Below, piece by piece: positions 26,901-35,620 of a stretch of DNA of 64,000 bases. Position 1 is the stretch's first letter; every line of letters starts with the position of its first letter. Under the pieces are notes generated by a model. That model worked only from the letters and a program-made list of their open reading frames with translations. It searched no databases and was not told where the DNA came from. The translations under genes and the position numbers were made by a program. Source of the DNA: Lachnospiraceae bacterium. GTDB lineage: Bacteria > Bacillota > Clostridia > Lachnospirales > Lachnospiraceae. The stretch lies in NCBI GenBank assembly GCA_910575775.1, contig CAJTEY010000013.1:30878-94877 (forward strand), given 5' to 3'.

Positions 26901-29065
26901 CTTACATCGGCGGCGTGGGCAGCGGCAGCGGTCAGGCGCAAGAGAAGTATACAGGTCTGCTCTCCGGGTTCCAGACGGGGAAGGCGAACCAGGTCAACAG
27001 TAAAATAACGCTGACTCTGCCGGGGGCGACAAAGGTGACGGCAAAGAGCGGCAATGCGAAAGTGGTGGCGGTAAAATCGGCTGCTGCTGTGGGGAATGGC
27101 TTTACCGTTTCCCTGATTGTCAAGGCAGCAGGTACGGCGGAGCTTACGCTGACAGGAAACGACGTGGCGAAGACGTCAAAGACCCTCCGCCTGGTTGTGG
27201 GAGATGCGGAGCCGGGCCTGAGCGACGAGAGCGTTACGCTGAACCTCCGGCAGACCACGGGTGTGGGGATATCTCTGTACCCGGCGAAAAGTCCAGAGGG
27301 CGCGGAATATAAAATAACATACGTGACAATCGGCTCCGACGAAAATAGCGCAAAGTTCAGACTGGAGAAAGGGACGCAGGATAACAGCTATCTCATAAAG
27401 GCGAAGAGCAGCACGGGGGCAGGAACCTATAAGATGACAATTCGCGCCGCCGCAGAAGGGAAGACTTATAACCTGCCGCTCACGGTCAAGGTGGTGTCGA
27501 AGAACCCGGTTTATAAAATCAGGCAGATGCGGAAACTGAATCTCTTCTATAAAAATGAGGAAAGCCTGTTGCAGATTGATACGGACGAGACGCTGACAAG
27601 GCTGGAATGTGCTGGCCTGGCAGATTACAGCATAGTAAAAAAAGACGGATCTTATTATATAAGAACTGAGGAGGGGGCGTCTCTAAAAAGTGTCAAAAAG
27701 GGAATGCTGAAGCTTTTCTTCTCGGGCTGGCAGGGGGCGTATACCACATCCTTTACGGTGGACGTGGAGCAGAAGACGCCTAAGATTAGCTGGGACACAG
27801 GAAAGGTAACCTTATACCCAAAGGCAGGCATTCAGAGTATATGGATCAATGCGAAGAATGCGGAAATGATTTCCTGGGATTCAGTGAGTGTGCAGAAAAA
27901 CAGCGGGAAGGCCAAGGGAAATTATACGGTGGAGGTGGAACGGGAAAAAGGCGGTCTGCTCCTGAGCGGAAAAAACCTGAATCAGGCGGACAGTTTTCAG
28001 ATGCAGATTCTTCTGAGCGATACGGAGAACTGGGCGCAGAAAGAGACAGTCAGCTATACGCTGCAGGTCAGGGTAAACATGGGGCAGCCGGCCATCGCCC
28101 TGGAAAACAGGACGTTACAGCTCAATGCAAATGCGGCCTACAGAGGTTATGACGCGGCGGCGACCGCAGTAAAATGGAAGGATGGCGGCACGCTTACCGC
28201 CGGTCAGGACGTCAGGGTGAGCGTATACTGTGACGCAAAAGACGCTAAGGGGAGGGCTCTGGTGGAGAACAGCCAGGTGGTCTTTTCCGTGAAAAACGCG
28301 AAAGTTTACGTCCGGCTGAACAATAAGACGGTGGACGCAGGCACTTATAAGTATCTTGTTCAGGCGGCGAAAAACGGGCAGATATGGAGAACGCCGCTGA
28401 CCTTAAAAGTGGTGAACACCGACGCCGAAAAGGCGGTGAAAATAAAGGCGAAGGGCAGCATAGATGTGCTGAACCGGGACGGCAGCTTTATGACGCTGAC
28501 ACCCTCCTTAGAGGCGGTGAGCGGCGAGTATGTGATCCCGGAAGACAGGGAGGTAAAGCTGGCGGGCCGCGACGCCCATCTGTTCCGGGCATCCTGGAGC
28601 GCGGACGGAAAGACCATAGAGCTTCGGGCAAAAGAGAAAGAAACGCTTGTTATCAAATATCAGTACACTGTCACGCCGGTTCTTACCCTGCGGAATGTAA
28701 ACGGGGTGACAGAGGAGATATCCGCTCCGGCCGTGAAGTTTAAAGTGAAACAGGGCAGTGTGAAGGTGAGCGCTTCACCGAAAACAGCTCTTGCGTACAG
28801 CGGTGCATATAATTCTGCAAGGATTGATATGAATGCGGTTTTGAAGGGCGCGCCTGCGCCGGAAATAGAGCGTGTGGTTCTTACAGGAAACACAGATGCC
28901 TTTACTTATGTATATAATAAGGATGGGGAGGGGACGCTTACCATGAGGGACACGGGACGTGCCGTCAAAGGGAAGAGCTATTCCCTGCAGTTTAAGGTTT
29001 TCTTTGCGGAGCAGGCGGACAATGCGAAGCCCGTTACCGTTAAGTATACAGTGAAGGTGAAATAG
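23882..29065 (+). CDS. large secreted CAP-domain protein with Big2-type repeats
   Basis: 1727 residues; start GTG 23882 after AAGAGGAACGT (ATG 23891 is possible). A signal peptide (RMLPVLLAALLWAEGMMGTAYA) is followed by an acidic repeat region (residues about 48-130: EEADEPEEEKP twice, then SENT/TENT units). Residues about 205-345 form a CAP/SCP domain (LLNFIRYVAGVPANVELN, ALLNRVNGKLDHNP, NIDRMGHRRWVLNPSM). After that come Big2-like units (LTATVNPSNARDKKLVWKS..VAAVDENGRVVAVGVGVTEISA, and again VNGVAVADIDGRITPLAVGET-like) and about 1000 residues of further beta-rich repeats. No LPXTG anchor is visible at the end. Probably a wall-associated adhesin or protease-like surface protein. Confidence 0.85.
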   Translation: MLTMQIMGIKRKWKRMLPVLLAALLWAEGMMGTAYAMETVSLEIPAADAEEGELSEPEESAEEEADEPEEEKPAEEEADEPEEEKPVEEETDISENAESDVSPDEPAVSENTVTENTISENAISENTTEDEMPADWSGTPALGEPPLLANAAGEYGVYSDNSVSRQTEGNRHQTPGVGEIIDQYRAYPWSLGVSNSYSVKPSASEPYKAGHLSDESLENALNLLNFIRYVAGVPANVELNEGYTEKVQAGALLNRVNGKLDHNPVKPDGFPEDLYETGKEGCAKGNIAAGYGNIAKSLLNGWMFDGDSANIDRMGHRRWVLNPSMTQTGFGAADSYSAMYAFDSQGSGITDYVAWPAQNMPIELMNGPGTPWTLSLGSDYEKANFKDVTVTLRDVTNKKSWTFSGSKANGAFKVNIEYYGMPNCIIFRPNNISYNKDSRFQVTVSGIKRKDGEEGKDATISYNVDFFSLEEEPAEAEEIVLNKDALHLLKDVEGKQEDTLTATVNPSNARDKKLVWKSKDESVAAVDENGRVVAVGVGVTEISATAANGVQGVCSVKVSDYSLQSDAEGFSIDEETKTYRLSFDLTMNAAPGRLAVMDGDPAGTGGVTTDMVTWISENENVAVADIDGRITPLAVGETLIWADVDDGLAVLKCMVTVEDSSLPQIELREKNCTLAIKKDAAGNRQGESRQLRLYFTPPDSKWVNRGQNYVKWTSSDPAAAAFAVEQPDDARDTKLAVDGGITVSGDTISGNTVTVTAVGAGKTEISAVIVNEDGNPVTDSDGKTAQTSCTVTVQEETELADKDVPRPVVLTNTQTRLRDVALPEGWSWKEPDTELTQFAGGKTKKFAARYKAADAGENILPAERFLEVYFLTVENISVGLRAEEGTEWRNSTLTVGQNAVCYVNYSFAEALEQLEGNSDYKNNIWFQKQKKEILEAIDKTTIWSNSKPDVASLERAAEGARLTAKSAGSATVKAGIKLGSKTFNASVKLTVKEPEGILTIKSVENFTYIGGVGSGSGQAQEKYTGLLSGFQTGKANQVNSKITLTLPGATKVTAKSGNAKVVAVKSAAAVGNGFTVSLIVKAAGTAELTLTGNDVAKTSKTLRLVVGDAEPGLSDESVTLNLRQTTGVGISLYPAKSPEGAEYKITYVTIGSDENSAKFRLEKGTQDNSYLIKAKSSTGAGTYKMTIRAAAEGKTYNLPLTVKVVSKNPVYKIRQMRKLNLFYKNEESLLQIDTDETLTRLECAGLADYSIVKKDGSYYIRTEEGASLKSVKKGMLKLFFSGWQGAYTTSFTVDVEQKTPKISWDTGKVTLYPKAGIQSIWINAKNAEMISWDSVSVQKNSGKAKGNYTVEVEREKGGLLLSGKNLNQADSFQMQILLSDTENWAQKETVSYTLQVRVNMGQPAIALENRTLQLNANAAYRGYDAAATAVKWKDGGTLTAGQDVRVSVYCDAKDAKGRALVENSQVVFSVKNAKVYVRLNNKTVDAGTYKYLVQAAKNGQIWRTPLTLKVVNTDAEKAVKIKAKGSIDVLNRDGSFMTLTPSLEAVSGEYVIPEDREVKLAGRDAHLFRASWSADGKTIELRAKEKETLVIKYQYTVTPVLTLRNVNGVTEEISAPAVKFKVKQGSVKVSASPKTALAYSGAYNSARIDMNAVLKGAPAPEIERVVLTGNTDAFTYVYNKDGEGTLTMRDTGRAVKGKSYSLQFKVFFAEQADNAKPVTVKYTVKVK

Positions 29066-29082
29066 GGAAAGGCAGACATAAT

Positions 29083-29856
29083 ATGCAGTTGATTGCGGGA
29101 TTACTGATTCCCTTTGCGGGAACGGCCCTCGGCTCGGCGATGGTATTTTTTATGAGGGGCATGCATAAGGAGATAGAAAGGCTTCTTCTCGGATTTGCTT
29201 CCGGGGTGATGATTGCCGCTTCGGTGTGGTCGCTTCTGATTCCGGCCATTGATATGGCGGGGGAGCAGGGGCAGACTGCATGGGTGCCGGCAGCCGGAGG
29301 CTTTCTGGGCGGCATGGCTTTTCTCCTTGTGCTGGACAGTCTGATTCCGCATCTGCATATGGAGAGTGAGGAGCCGGAGGGCGTGGAGAGCACGTTAAAA
29401 AAAACGACCATGCTTGTCCTTGCGGTGACGCTGCATAACATACCCGAAGGCATGTCCGTGGGGGTAACCTTTGCCGGAGCGATGATCGGGGATGCGGGCA
29501 TTACGATGGCGGGGGCCTTCGCCCTTGCGGCCGGCATTGCCATCCAGAATTTCCCGGAGGGCGCGATCATCTCCATGCCCCTTCGCAGCGAGGGCGTTTC
29601 CAGAAAACGGGCGTTCGTCTACGGGGCGCTGTCCGGCATTGTGGAGCCAATCGGCGCGTTTATCACGATTCTGCTGGCGGAGCAGATCGTCTCTGCACTG
29701 CCTGTGTTTCTGGCTTTTGCGGCGGGAGCGATGATCTATGTGGTAGTGGAGGAGCTGATTCCCGAGGCGCAGGCCGGAGCGCACAGCAACATCGGAACCG
29801 TTGGCGTTGCCATTGGGTTTGTGATTATGATGATTTTGGACGTGGCGCTCGGTTAA
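29083..29856 (+). CDS. ZIP-family metal transporter (ZupT-like)
   Basis: 257 residues with about eight membrane segments. The two metal-site helices are intact: VTLHNIPEGMSVGV (about residues 117-130) and AIQNFPEGAIISMPL (about 154-168), the HN.PEG / QN.PEG pair of ZIP transporters. A short His-containing loop (SLIPHLHMESEE) lies between helices, a usual place for metal binding. It imports divalent metal such as zinc or iron. It follows the surface-protein gene by 17 bases and may share its transcript. Confidence 0.93.
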   Translation: MQLIAGLLIPFAGTALGSAMVFFMRGMHKEIERLLLGFASGVMIAASVWSLLIPAIDMAGEQGQTAWVPAAGGFLGGMAFLLVLDSLIPHLHMESEEPEGVESTLKKTTMLVLAVTLHNIPEGMSVGVTFAGAMIGDAGITMAGAFALAAGIAIQNFPEGAIISMPLRSEGVSRKRAFVYGALSGIVEPIGAFITILLAEQIVSALPVFLAFAAGAMIYVVVEELIPEAQAGAHSNIGTVGVAIGFVIMMILDVALG

Positions 29857-29981
29857 GGGAGAAACGGGCCGACTGCGGTTGAAACGGCACAAATGAGATA
29901 ACCGATACAGACGAGACTGCGCTCCTTTCCAGACGCGGCAGGGCGCTGTCATCTGATAAATGAAGAAAAGAGGAGACGAGT

Positions 29982-31106
29982 ATGGAAACAAAAAAACTGG
30001 GATTTGGCCTGATGCGTTTGCCATTACATAATTCGGACGACGCGACCAGCATCGACATGGAAACTACGAAGAAGATGGTGGATGTTTTTTTAGAGAGGGG
30101 ATTTACCTATTTTGATACCGCATGGATGTACTGCGGCTTTAAGAGCGAAGATGCGGCGAAGGAGTGTCTGGTGGACAGACATCCGAGGGACAGCTATACG
30201 CTGGCGACCAAGCTTCATGCGAGCTTTATCAGCACGAAGGAGGATCGGGATAAAATCTTTGAGGAACAGCTTAGAAAAACAGGTGTTACGTTTTTCGATT
30301 ATTATCTGCTCCACGATATCGGCTTCGGCCACTATAAGATCTATACGGAGCTTGACTGCTTCAACTGGCTGGCGGAAAAGAAGAAACAGGGGCTTGTGAA
30401 ACATATGGGCTTTTCCTTCCACGACAATGCAGAATTTTTGGATCAGGTGCTGACGGAGCACCCGGAGATGGAGTTTGTGCAGTTACAGCTCAACTATCTG
30501 GATTGGGAGAGCAGCGCGATCCAGTCCAGGCTCTGCTATGAGGTGGCGACGAAGCACGGCGTGCCGGTGTGGGTGATGGAGCCGGTCAAGGGCGGTACGC
30601 TTGCGCAGGTGCCGGATGCTGTAGCGGAGATGTTTAAAAGCTATGATCCCAATATGTCTGTTCCCTCCTGGGCCATCCGTTTTGCGGCCAGCCTGGACAA
30701 TGTAAAGATGGTGCTCAGCGGTATGAGTAATATGGAGCAGCTTTTGGATAACACCAGCTATATGTCAGATTTTAAACCTCTTACGGAGGAAGAGAAGCGC
30801 ATGGTGTACCGGGCGGCGGCCATGATCAACGGCAATATCGCGATTCCCTGCACGGGCTGCTCCTACTGTACGGACGGCTGCCCGAAGAAGATAGCGATTC
30901 CAAAATATTTCTCCCTCTATAATGCGGAGATGCAGGAGGCTGAGGGAAAGGGCTGGACGCCGCAGGGAGGGTATTATGACCGGCTGACAGGCACCTTCGG
31001 AAAGGCCGGAGACTGTATCGCCTGCGGCCAGTGCGAGAATGTCTGCCCGCAGCATCTGCCGGTGATGGAGCACTTGAAGACTGTGGCCGGGTATTTTGGG
31101 AAGTAA
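29982..31106 (+). CDS. aldo/keto reductase with C-terminal 4Fe-4S ferredoxin domain
   Basis: 374 residues after AGAGGAGACG. The N-terminal barrel begins KKLGFGLMRLPLHN and has FTYFDTAWMYCGFKSE (catalytic Asp/Tyr), YLLHDI, GLVKHMGFSFHDN and VWVMEPVKGG. The C-terminus carries two clusters of cysteines, CTGCSYCTDGCP and CIACGQCENVCPQH, predicting two 4Fe-4S centres. This fused form is common in anaerobic Clostridia and may use ferredoxin-type electrons. Substrate unknown. The MATE gene begins 10 bases downstream. Confidence 0.92.
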   Translation: METKKLGFGLMRLPLHNSDDATSIDMETTKKMVDVFLERGFTYFDTAWMYCGFKSEDAAKECLVDRHPRDSYTLATKLHASFISTKEDRDKIFEEQLRKTGVTFFDYYLLHDIGFGHYKIYTELDCFNWLAEKKKQGLVKHMGFSFHDNAEFLDQVLTEHPEMEFVQLQLNYLDWESSAIQSRLCYEVATKHGVPVWVMEPVKGGTLAQVPDAVAEMFKSYDPNMSVPSWAIRFAASLDNVKMVLSGMSNMEQLLDNTSYMSDFKPLTEEEKRMVYRAAAMINGNIAIPCTGCSYCTDGCPKKIAIPKYFSLYNAEMQEAEGKGWTPQGGYYDRLTGTFGKAGDCIACGQCENVCPQHLPVMEHLKTVAGYFGK

Positions 31107-31116
31107 GGGGCAGAAA

Positions 31117-32460
31117 ATGGAAAGCAATAATCTGACGGAGGGGAGCGTAGGGAAAAACCTGATACGGTTTGCGCTCCCGTATCTTTTGGCCTGCTTTATG
31201 CAGACCTTTTACGGCATGGCGGATCTGTTTGTGGTAGGTCTGTACAATGGTTCCGGGACTACCACGGCGGTGGCGGTGGGCAGCCAGGTGATGCACATGC
31301 TCACGGTGATTATCGTGGGCTTTGCCATGGGAGCCACTGTGCGGATCGGCAGATATGTGGGAGCGGGGGACGAGCGTGGGGCGGCGAAGACGGTAGGCGC
31401 TTCCGTGGTGTTTTTTGCAGTGTTTGCGGCGGCGCTCACGATGGGGCTTCTGCTTTCTGTAAATTTAATAACCGATGTTATGCTTACTCCGGCGGAGGCG
31501 GTGGAGGAGACGAGGGTGTATCTTGGCATCTGCTTCGCGGGCGTGCCCTTTATTACAGCCTATAATGTGATAAGCAGCATTTTCCGGGGGGCGGGCGATT
31601 CCAAAAGGCCCATGTATTTTGTAGCTGTGGCCTGTGTGGTCAATATCGTGCTGGATTTCGCGCTGATCGGCGGGATGGGATTTGGCGCGGCCGGAGCCGC
31701 CCTGGGAACCGTTTGCGGACAGGCAGTGAGCGTGGCCTTTGCCCTGGGTATGCTGAAAAGACGTGACCTTGGATTTCGGGTGACAAGACGGGAGGTCAGG
31801 GCGGATCGTGAGAGCATTTCCCAGATTCTCAAGGTGGGCGCGCCCATTGCCTGCCAGGACGGGCTGATCCAGGTTGCTTTTATCGTGATTACGGTGATTG
31901 CAAACAGCAGAGGGCTGGTGGTTTCGGCGGCGGTGGGGATTGTGGAGAAGCTGATCGGGTTCCTGTTTCTGGTGCCCTCGGCTTTTCTCTCGGCGATTTC
32001 AGCGATCACGGCACAGAATATGGGAGCGCACAAGCCGGAGCGGGCCAGGGCGTCCCTCGGCTACGGCCTGGCCATCACGATGGGCTGGGGGGCGCTCTGT
32101 GCGCTTTACAGCCAGTTTCTGCCGCAGACGCTGGTGGGACTGTTCACGCGGGATGCGGCTGTGCTGGCGGCGGGATGCGCTTATCTGCGCGCTTACTCCT
32201 TTGACACGCTCTTTGCGGCGGTTCACTTCTGTTTCAGCGGGTATTTCTGCGGGGATCAGAAGGCGGGCATTTCCTTTTTACATAACATTACGGCGATTCT
32301 TCTCATCCGCATACCAGGCGCTTATCTGGCTGGGGTTTACTTCCCGGACAGCCTCTATCCGATGGGCTGGGCGGCGCCCCTTGGGTCCCTGCTCTCCGCG
32401 CTGATCTGTGTAGGATTTTACCTGTATTTCCGGCGCGGGCGTTCCCTGCATGAAGCGTGA
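31117..32460 (+). CDS. MATE-family efflux transporter
   Basis: 447 residues from ATG 31117, preceded by AAGGGG; the frame extends 7 codons further upstream without a site. It has twelve predicted membrane helices in two MatE halves. The start EGSVGKNLIRFALPYLLACFMQTFYGMADLFVVGLYNG and internal ISSIFRGAGDSKRPMYFVAVACVVNIVLDFALI are diagnostic of DinF/NorM-like multidrug/Na+ antiporters. It is closely spaced with the aldo/keto reductase gene. Substrate cannot be read from the sequence. Confidence 0.93.
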   Translation: MESNNLTEGSVGKNLIRFALPYLLACFMQTFYGMADLFVVGLYNGSGTTTAVAVGSQVMHMLTVIIVGFAMGATVRIGRYVGAGDERGAAKTVGASVVFFAVFAAALTMGLLLSVNLITDVMLTPAEAVEETRVYLGICFAGVPFITAYNVISSIFRGAGDSKRPMYFVAVACVVNIVLDFALIGGMGFGAAGAALGTVCGQAVSVAFALGMLKRRDLGFRVTRREVRADRESISQILKVGAPIACQDGLIQVAFIVITVIANSRGLVVSAAVGIVEKLIGFLFLVPSAFLSAISAITAQNMGAHKPERARASLGYGLAITMGWGALCALYSQFLPQTLVGLFTRDAAVLAAGCAYLRAYSFDTLFAAVHFCFSGYFCGDQKAGISFLHNITAILLIRIPGAYLAGVYFPDSLYPMGWAAPLGSLLSALICVGFYLYFRRGRSLHEA

Positions 32461-32620
32461 TGACTGTCTTTCTGGCTGCAGCGTTCACAGGGCGAAACAG
32501 ATAATCTCTGCATGGCATGTTATGACTGGATTTCTTTACGCGGCGCCCACAGGGCGGAAACAGACATTTCCTGCATGCGGGTTATGGCCGAATTTCCTTT
32601 CTCAACGCCCACAGAGCGAA
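32458..32620. repeat. 62-bp imperfect tandem repeat derived from the alanine symporter 3' end
   Basis: The last codons of the symporter gene (C-terminus FALWALRKEIRP, stop at 32582) are repeated 62 bases downstream (SALWAPRKEIQS, stop at 32520) and, more degraded, another 62 bases on (stop at 32458). The marker CACAG of each unit ends at 32490, 32552 and 32614. The outermost unit reaches the end of the convergent MATE gene. Confidence 0.7.
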
Positions 32621-33934
32621 AAGGTTCGGGAGAGCCATGATTCCGTTGATCAGGTCGGTGCACTCCCACACGAGGTGCATGGGAATGATGGCGCCCAGAT
32701 AAATCATTACAATATAGAGCAGCTTGTAGAGCGGGATACTGCGGCTTCCGCCGAGATATTCCGCAGCCTTTTCCCCGAAATAGGACCAGCCGATCAGGGT
32801 GGTCACAGCGAAGGCGCACAGGGAGATCGTGAGAAAGGCGTCCCCCACATAGGGCAGATGGGAAAAAGCGGCGGCGGTCAGATCCGTTTCGGCTGCCCCG
32901 GCGGTGGAGGCCGGGTCATAGAGCATGTTGCAGACCACCACAAGCCCGGTCAGCAGACACATCACTACCGTGTCCCAGAAAACGGCTGTCATGGAGACAT
33001 AGGCCTGTATGCGGGGTTCTCTGGTGTGGGAAGCAGCGGCGGCGATGGCGGATGTGCCGATGCCGGCCTCGTTTGTGAAAAGCCCTCTGGCAATGCCGTA
33101 GCGCAGCGCCCGCTGTATGCCTGCTCCTGCCACGCCCCCGGCCAGACTGGCAAAGGAGAAAGCGTCCGTCAGAATCCAGACCACAGCGGTGAGCAGCTGG
33201 TGACGGTAGAGACACAGGAGAAGGACGCAGCCGAACAGGTACAGAAAAGTGATGGCGGGCACGGTGCGCTCGCAGAGACTGCCGATGCTTCGGATGCCGC
33301 CCAGAATGACCGCGCCTGTGATCACGGCAAGGGCGATGCCTACGGGGTGTGGGGAAATGCCAAAGCTTAAGGAGGCAGCCCTTGTGACGGAGTTTGCCTG
33401 GGTGGTGCACCCCACACCGAAGGCAGCGGTCAGTGTGCAGAGCGCATACAGACTGCCCAATTTTTTGTTATGTAAACCGTTTTTCAACACATACATAGGG
33501 CCGCCGACGTAGAGGCCGTCCTCCTTTTGCTGACGGTAGCGGACGCTCAGATAACATTCGCCATAGGCGGTGGCCATTCCGAGAATCCCGGTGATCCAGC
33601 ACCAGAAGATGGCGCCGGGGCCGCCGAGAGCGATGGCGGTGGAGACGCCGATGATATTTCCCGTGCCGAGGGTGGCAGCCAGCGTGGTGGAAAGGGCGGA
33701 GAAGGGGGAGAGATTCCGGGTGGCCTTTAATGCGGTTATCTCATCCCCGGCAGAGGCAGATCCATTTCCGGCAGAAGCCGCTTCATCGGCAGAAAACAGG
33801 GAGAGCCGGATGGCGCGGAAAAGATTTCTCTGGGGAAAGCGCAGTCTGAAGGTGAAATAAATATGCGTACCCATAAGCAGGATAATGAGGGGGAGTCCCC
33901 ACAAAAGATTGTTGATCTGTTCTAAGAGAGCCAT
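32582..33934 (-). CDS. sodium:alanine/glycine symporter (AGCS family)
   Basis: 450 residues from ATG 33934, with AGGAC upstream. Family marks: the N-terminal LLEQINNLLWGLPLIILLMGTHIYFTFRLRFPQ, then TLAATLGTGNIIGVSTAIALGGPGAIFWCWITGILGMATAYGECYL, the AGCS signature GGPMYV..GL and later FTNEAGIGTSAIAAAASHTREP. It imports alanine or glycine with sodium. About ten to eleven membrane helices are predicted. A Ser/Ala-rich insert (SADEAASAGNGSASAG) sits in the first cytoplasmic loop. Its 3' end is tandemly duplicated in the noncoding gap. Confidence 0.93.
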   Translation of the reverse strand: MALLEQINNLLWGLPLIILLMGTHIYFTFRLRFPQRNLFRAIRLSLFSADEAASAGNGSASAGDEITALKATRNLSPFSALSTTLAATLGTGNIIGVSTAIALGGPGAIFWCWITGILGMATAYGECYLSVRYRQQKEDGLYVGGPMYVLKNGLHNKKLGSLYALCTLTAAFGVGCTTQANSVTRAASLSFGISPHPVGIALAVITGAVILGGIRSIGSLCERTVPAITFLYLFGCVLLLCLYRHQLLTAVVWILTDAFSFASLAGGVAGAGIQRALRYGIARGLFTNEAGIGTSAIAAAASHTREPRIQAYVSMTAVFWDTVVMCLLTGLVVVCNMLYDPASTAGAAETDLTAAAFSHLPYVGDAFLTISLCAFAVTTLIGWSYFGEKAAEYLGGSRSIPLYKLLYIVMIYLGAIIPMHLVWECTDLINGIMALPNLFALWALRKEIRP

Positions 33935-34052
33935 AGAAAACACGTCCTAGCGTTGTTTAGCATATTGTATGTAAAAAGCCGGGGAAAAAGAACTGATATG
34001 GCGGAAGGCAGGAGGAGCATGGCAACGAAGAGAGACGGAAAGCAGGAAGAGC

Positions 34053-34472
34053 ATGGAAACGGGAGAAAGGAAGGGTGAGAAGCAGATGACGGGTGAGGAG
34101 AGGACGAAGGCTTATGCATGGGCGCGCGGGCTCTGCTATTATGCGGGAAAGGACGAGGCGTTTCTGGAACGGTTTTTCGAGATGCTGACGGCTTCCGAGG
34201 GGGTGTCCGGGGAGTTTCTGTACTATCTGGAGCATCACAATTTTCTCTGCAGGTATCAGGTGGCGGGCTACAGTCTGATCGATATTATGGTGTGGCAGAT
34301 GGATCACTTCAAGGCGCAGCTAGACCGTGACCGGGAGGGCATGAAAAGCAACGGGGATCAGATGCTTCTGGAGGCTTTTCATACCATGCTTCTCATGGAG
34401 CGCGATCCGCAATATTATGTAAACTTGATGCAGACCGAGACCGGGACCGACTATGTAGGAAAGTATCTTTGA
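34053..34472 (+). CDS. conserved hypothetical protein
   Basis: 139 residues from ATG 34053 (GGAAGAGC upstream); ATG 34086, behind GGAAGGG, would give 128 residues beginning TGEERTKAYAWARGLC and may be the true start. The protein is helical and soluble, with AWARGLCYYAGKDEAFLERFFEML, YYLEHHNFLCRYQVAGYSLIDIMVWQMDHFKAQLDR and a closing AFHTMLLMERDPQYYVNLMQ. No catalytic motif or membrane segment. It precedes the nucleoid-associated protein gene by 74 bases on the same strand. I do not recognise a named family. Confidence 0.6.
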   Translation: METGERKGEKQMTGEERTKAYAWARGLCYYAGKDEAFLERFFEMLTASEGVSGEFLYYLEHHNFLCRYQVAGYSLIDIMVWQMDHFKAQLDRDREGMKSNGDQMLLEAFHTMLLMERDPQYYVNLMQTETGTDYVGKYL

Positions 34473-34546
34473 GATAACCGGGGCGGCAGGCATTTCCACG
34501 TTTTTACGGACGCTGACTGTATGGTATAGAGGAGGAATAGCACAAT

Positions 34547-35572
34547 ATGATCAAAGAAAACATCAGGATAAACCGCATCATCGTACATATTCTGGATCCC
34601 ACCATCGGGATGCCGGTGCTCTCCGATGCGGAGCTGGAGTTCGGCTCTGAGGTGGCAGATTTTGCCCGGGAGCATATCGGGAAAATCTGCGCCGGAGATG
34701 AGGCGAAGGAGTGCCGTTTTTATGAGCGGGAGTCGGAGGTGTGCAAGCTGCTGACGGGGTATGAGGATGAGAATTTTGTCGGCATCAGCCAGGAGATTGC
34801 GGGCCTTTTGTACGAGATCATGAGCGGCAATATCGACATACCGCCGGCTGATCTGATGGTGGTGCGGTTCCGGGAGGGCGAGGAGGATTACCTGGCGCTT
34901 CTCAAGATGAACTACAAGACCCTCTACACCCACAGAACCATGCCCCTTTCGGAGGGGGAGGGGAACAGCAACGAGCTGATCAGGCACAAATCCATTCTGC
35001 CGTCCCAGACCCAGCGGCTGACGGAGGCGGCGGTTATCAGGCTCTCGGATCTCTCTGTGCAGGTGGTGGAGAAGAAGTACGAGGTGAACGGGGAGAAAAC
35101 GGACTATTTTTCTTTCCTTTTCCTAAAGTGCAGCTCCCATCTATCCCATAAATCCAAGCTGTCCCTTGTGGGACGCGCCGTGGAGAGCGTGCAGAAGGAG
35201 GGCTTTGCGGAAAGCGAGCGTTTTGAGAAGCAGATGCGCGCCAAGAGCATCATACAGGAGGAGATGGAGGAAAAGGGCGGCTTTGTGGTGGAGGAGATCG
35301 CGGAGAAGATATTTGAGGGTGAGCCGGAATTAAGAACGGCTTTTCAGGATAAAATGGAAAAGTACAACATGGTGAAGGAGACCATTGAGCCGCAGAGTGA
35401 AAACACGATGCGGAAGTTCCAGAGCCAGCACCTTTTTACGGACACGGGCATCGAGATCAAAATACCGATGGAGCAGTACAAAAATCCAAAATGCGTGGAG
35501 TTTATCACTAATCCCGATGGAACGGTCAGTGTATTGATTAAGAATATCGAACATTTGGAAGCTAAAATATAG
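34547..35572 (+). CDS. nucleoid-associated protein, NdpA/YejK-like
   Basis: 341 residues after AGGAGG. It starts with INRIIVHILDPTIGMPVLSDAELEF and has a central FVVEEIAEKIFEGEPELRTAFQDKM and the C-terminal half FTDTGIEIKIPMEQY..., with the nucleoid-associated (37-kD, NdpA) arrangement where a YLALLKMNYK...TH strand near residue 120 is typical. Such proteins bind DNA in the nucleoid, but Firmicutes versions have also been seen next to phage and defence genes. Here it lies before an Mbeg1-like hydrolase gene on the same strand. Confidence 0.75.
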   Translation: MIKENIRINRIIVHILDPTIGMPVLSDAELEFGSEVADFAREHIGKICAGDEAKECRFYERESEVCKLLTGYEDENFVGISQEIAGLLYEIMSGNIDIPPADLMVVRFREGEEDYLALLKMNYKTLYTHRTMPLSEGEGNSNELIRHKSILPSQTQRLTEAAVIRLSDLSVQVVEKKYEVNGEKTDYFSFLFLKCSSHLSHKSKLSLVGRAVESVQKEGFAESERFEKQMRAKSIIQEEMEEKGGFVVEEIAEKIFEGEPELRTAFQDKMEKYNMVKETIEPQSENTMRKFQSQHLFTDTGIEIKIPMEQYKNPKCVEFITNPDGTVSVLIKNIEHLEAKI

Positions 35573-35620
35573 ATTGAGGTTACACTCGACGGCAGACGGG
35601 AAGTTTTCGGAGTATAAGGA

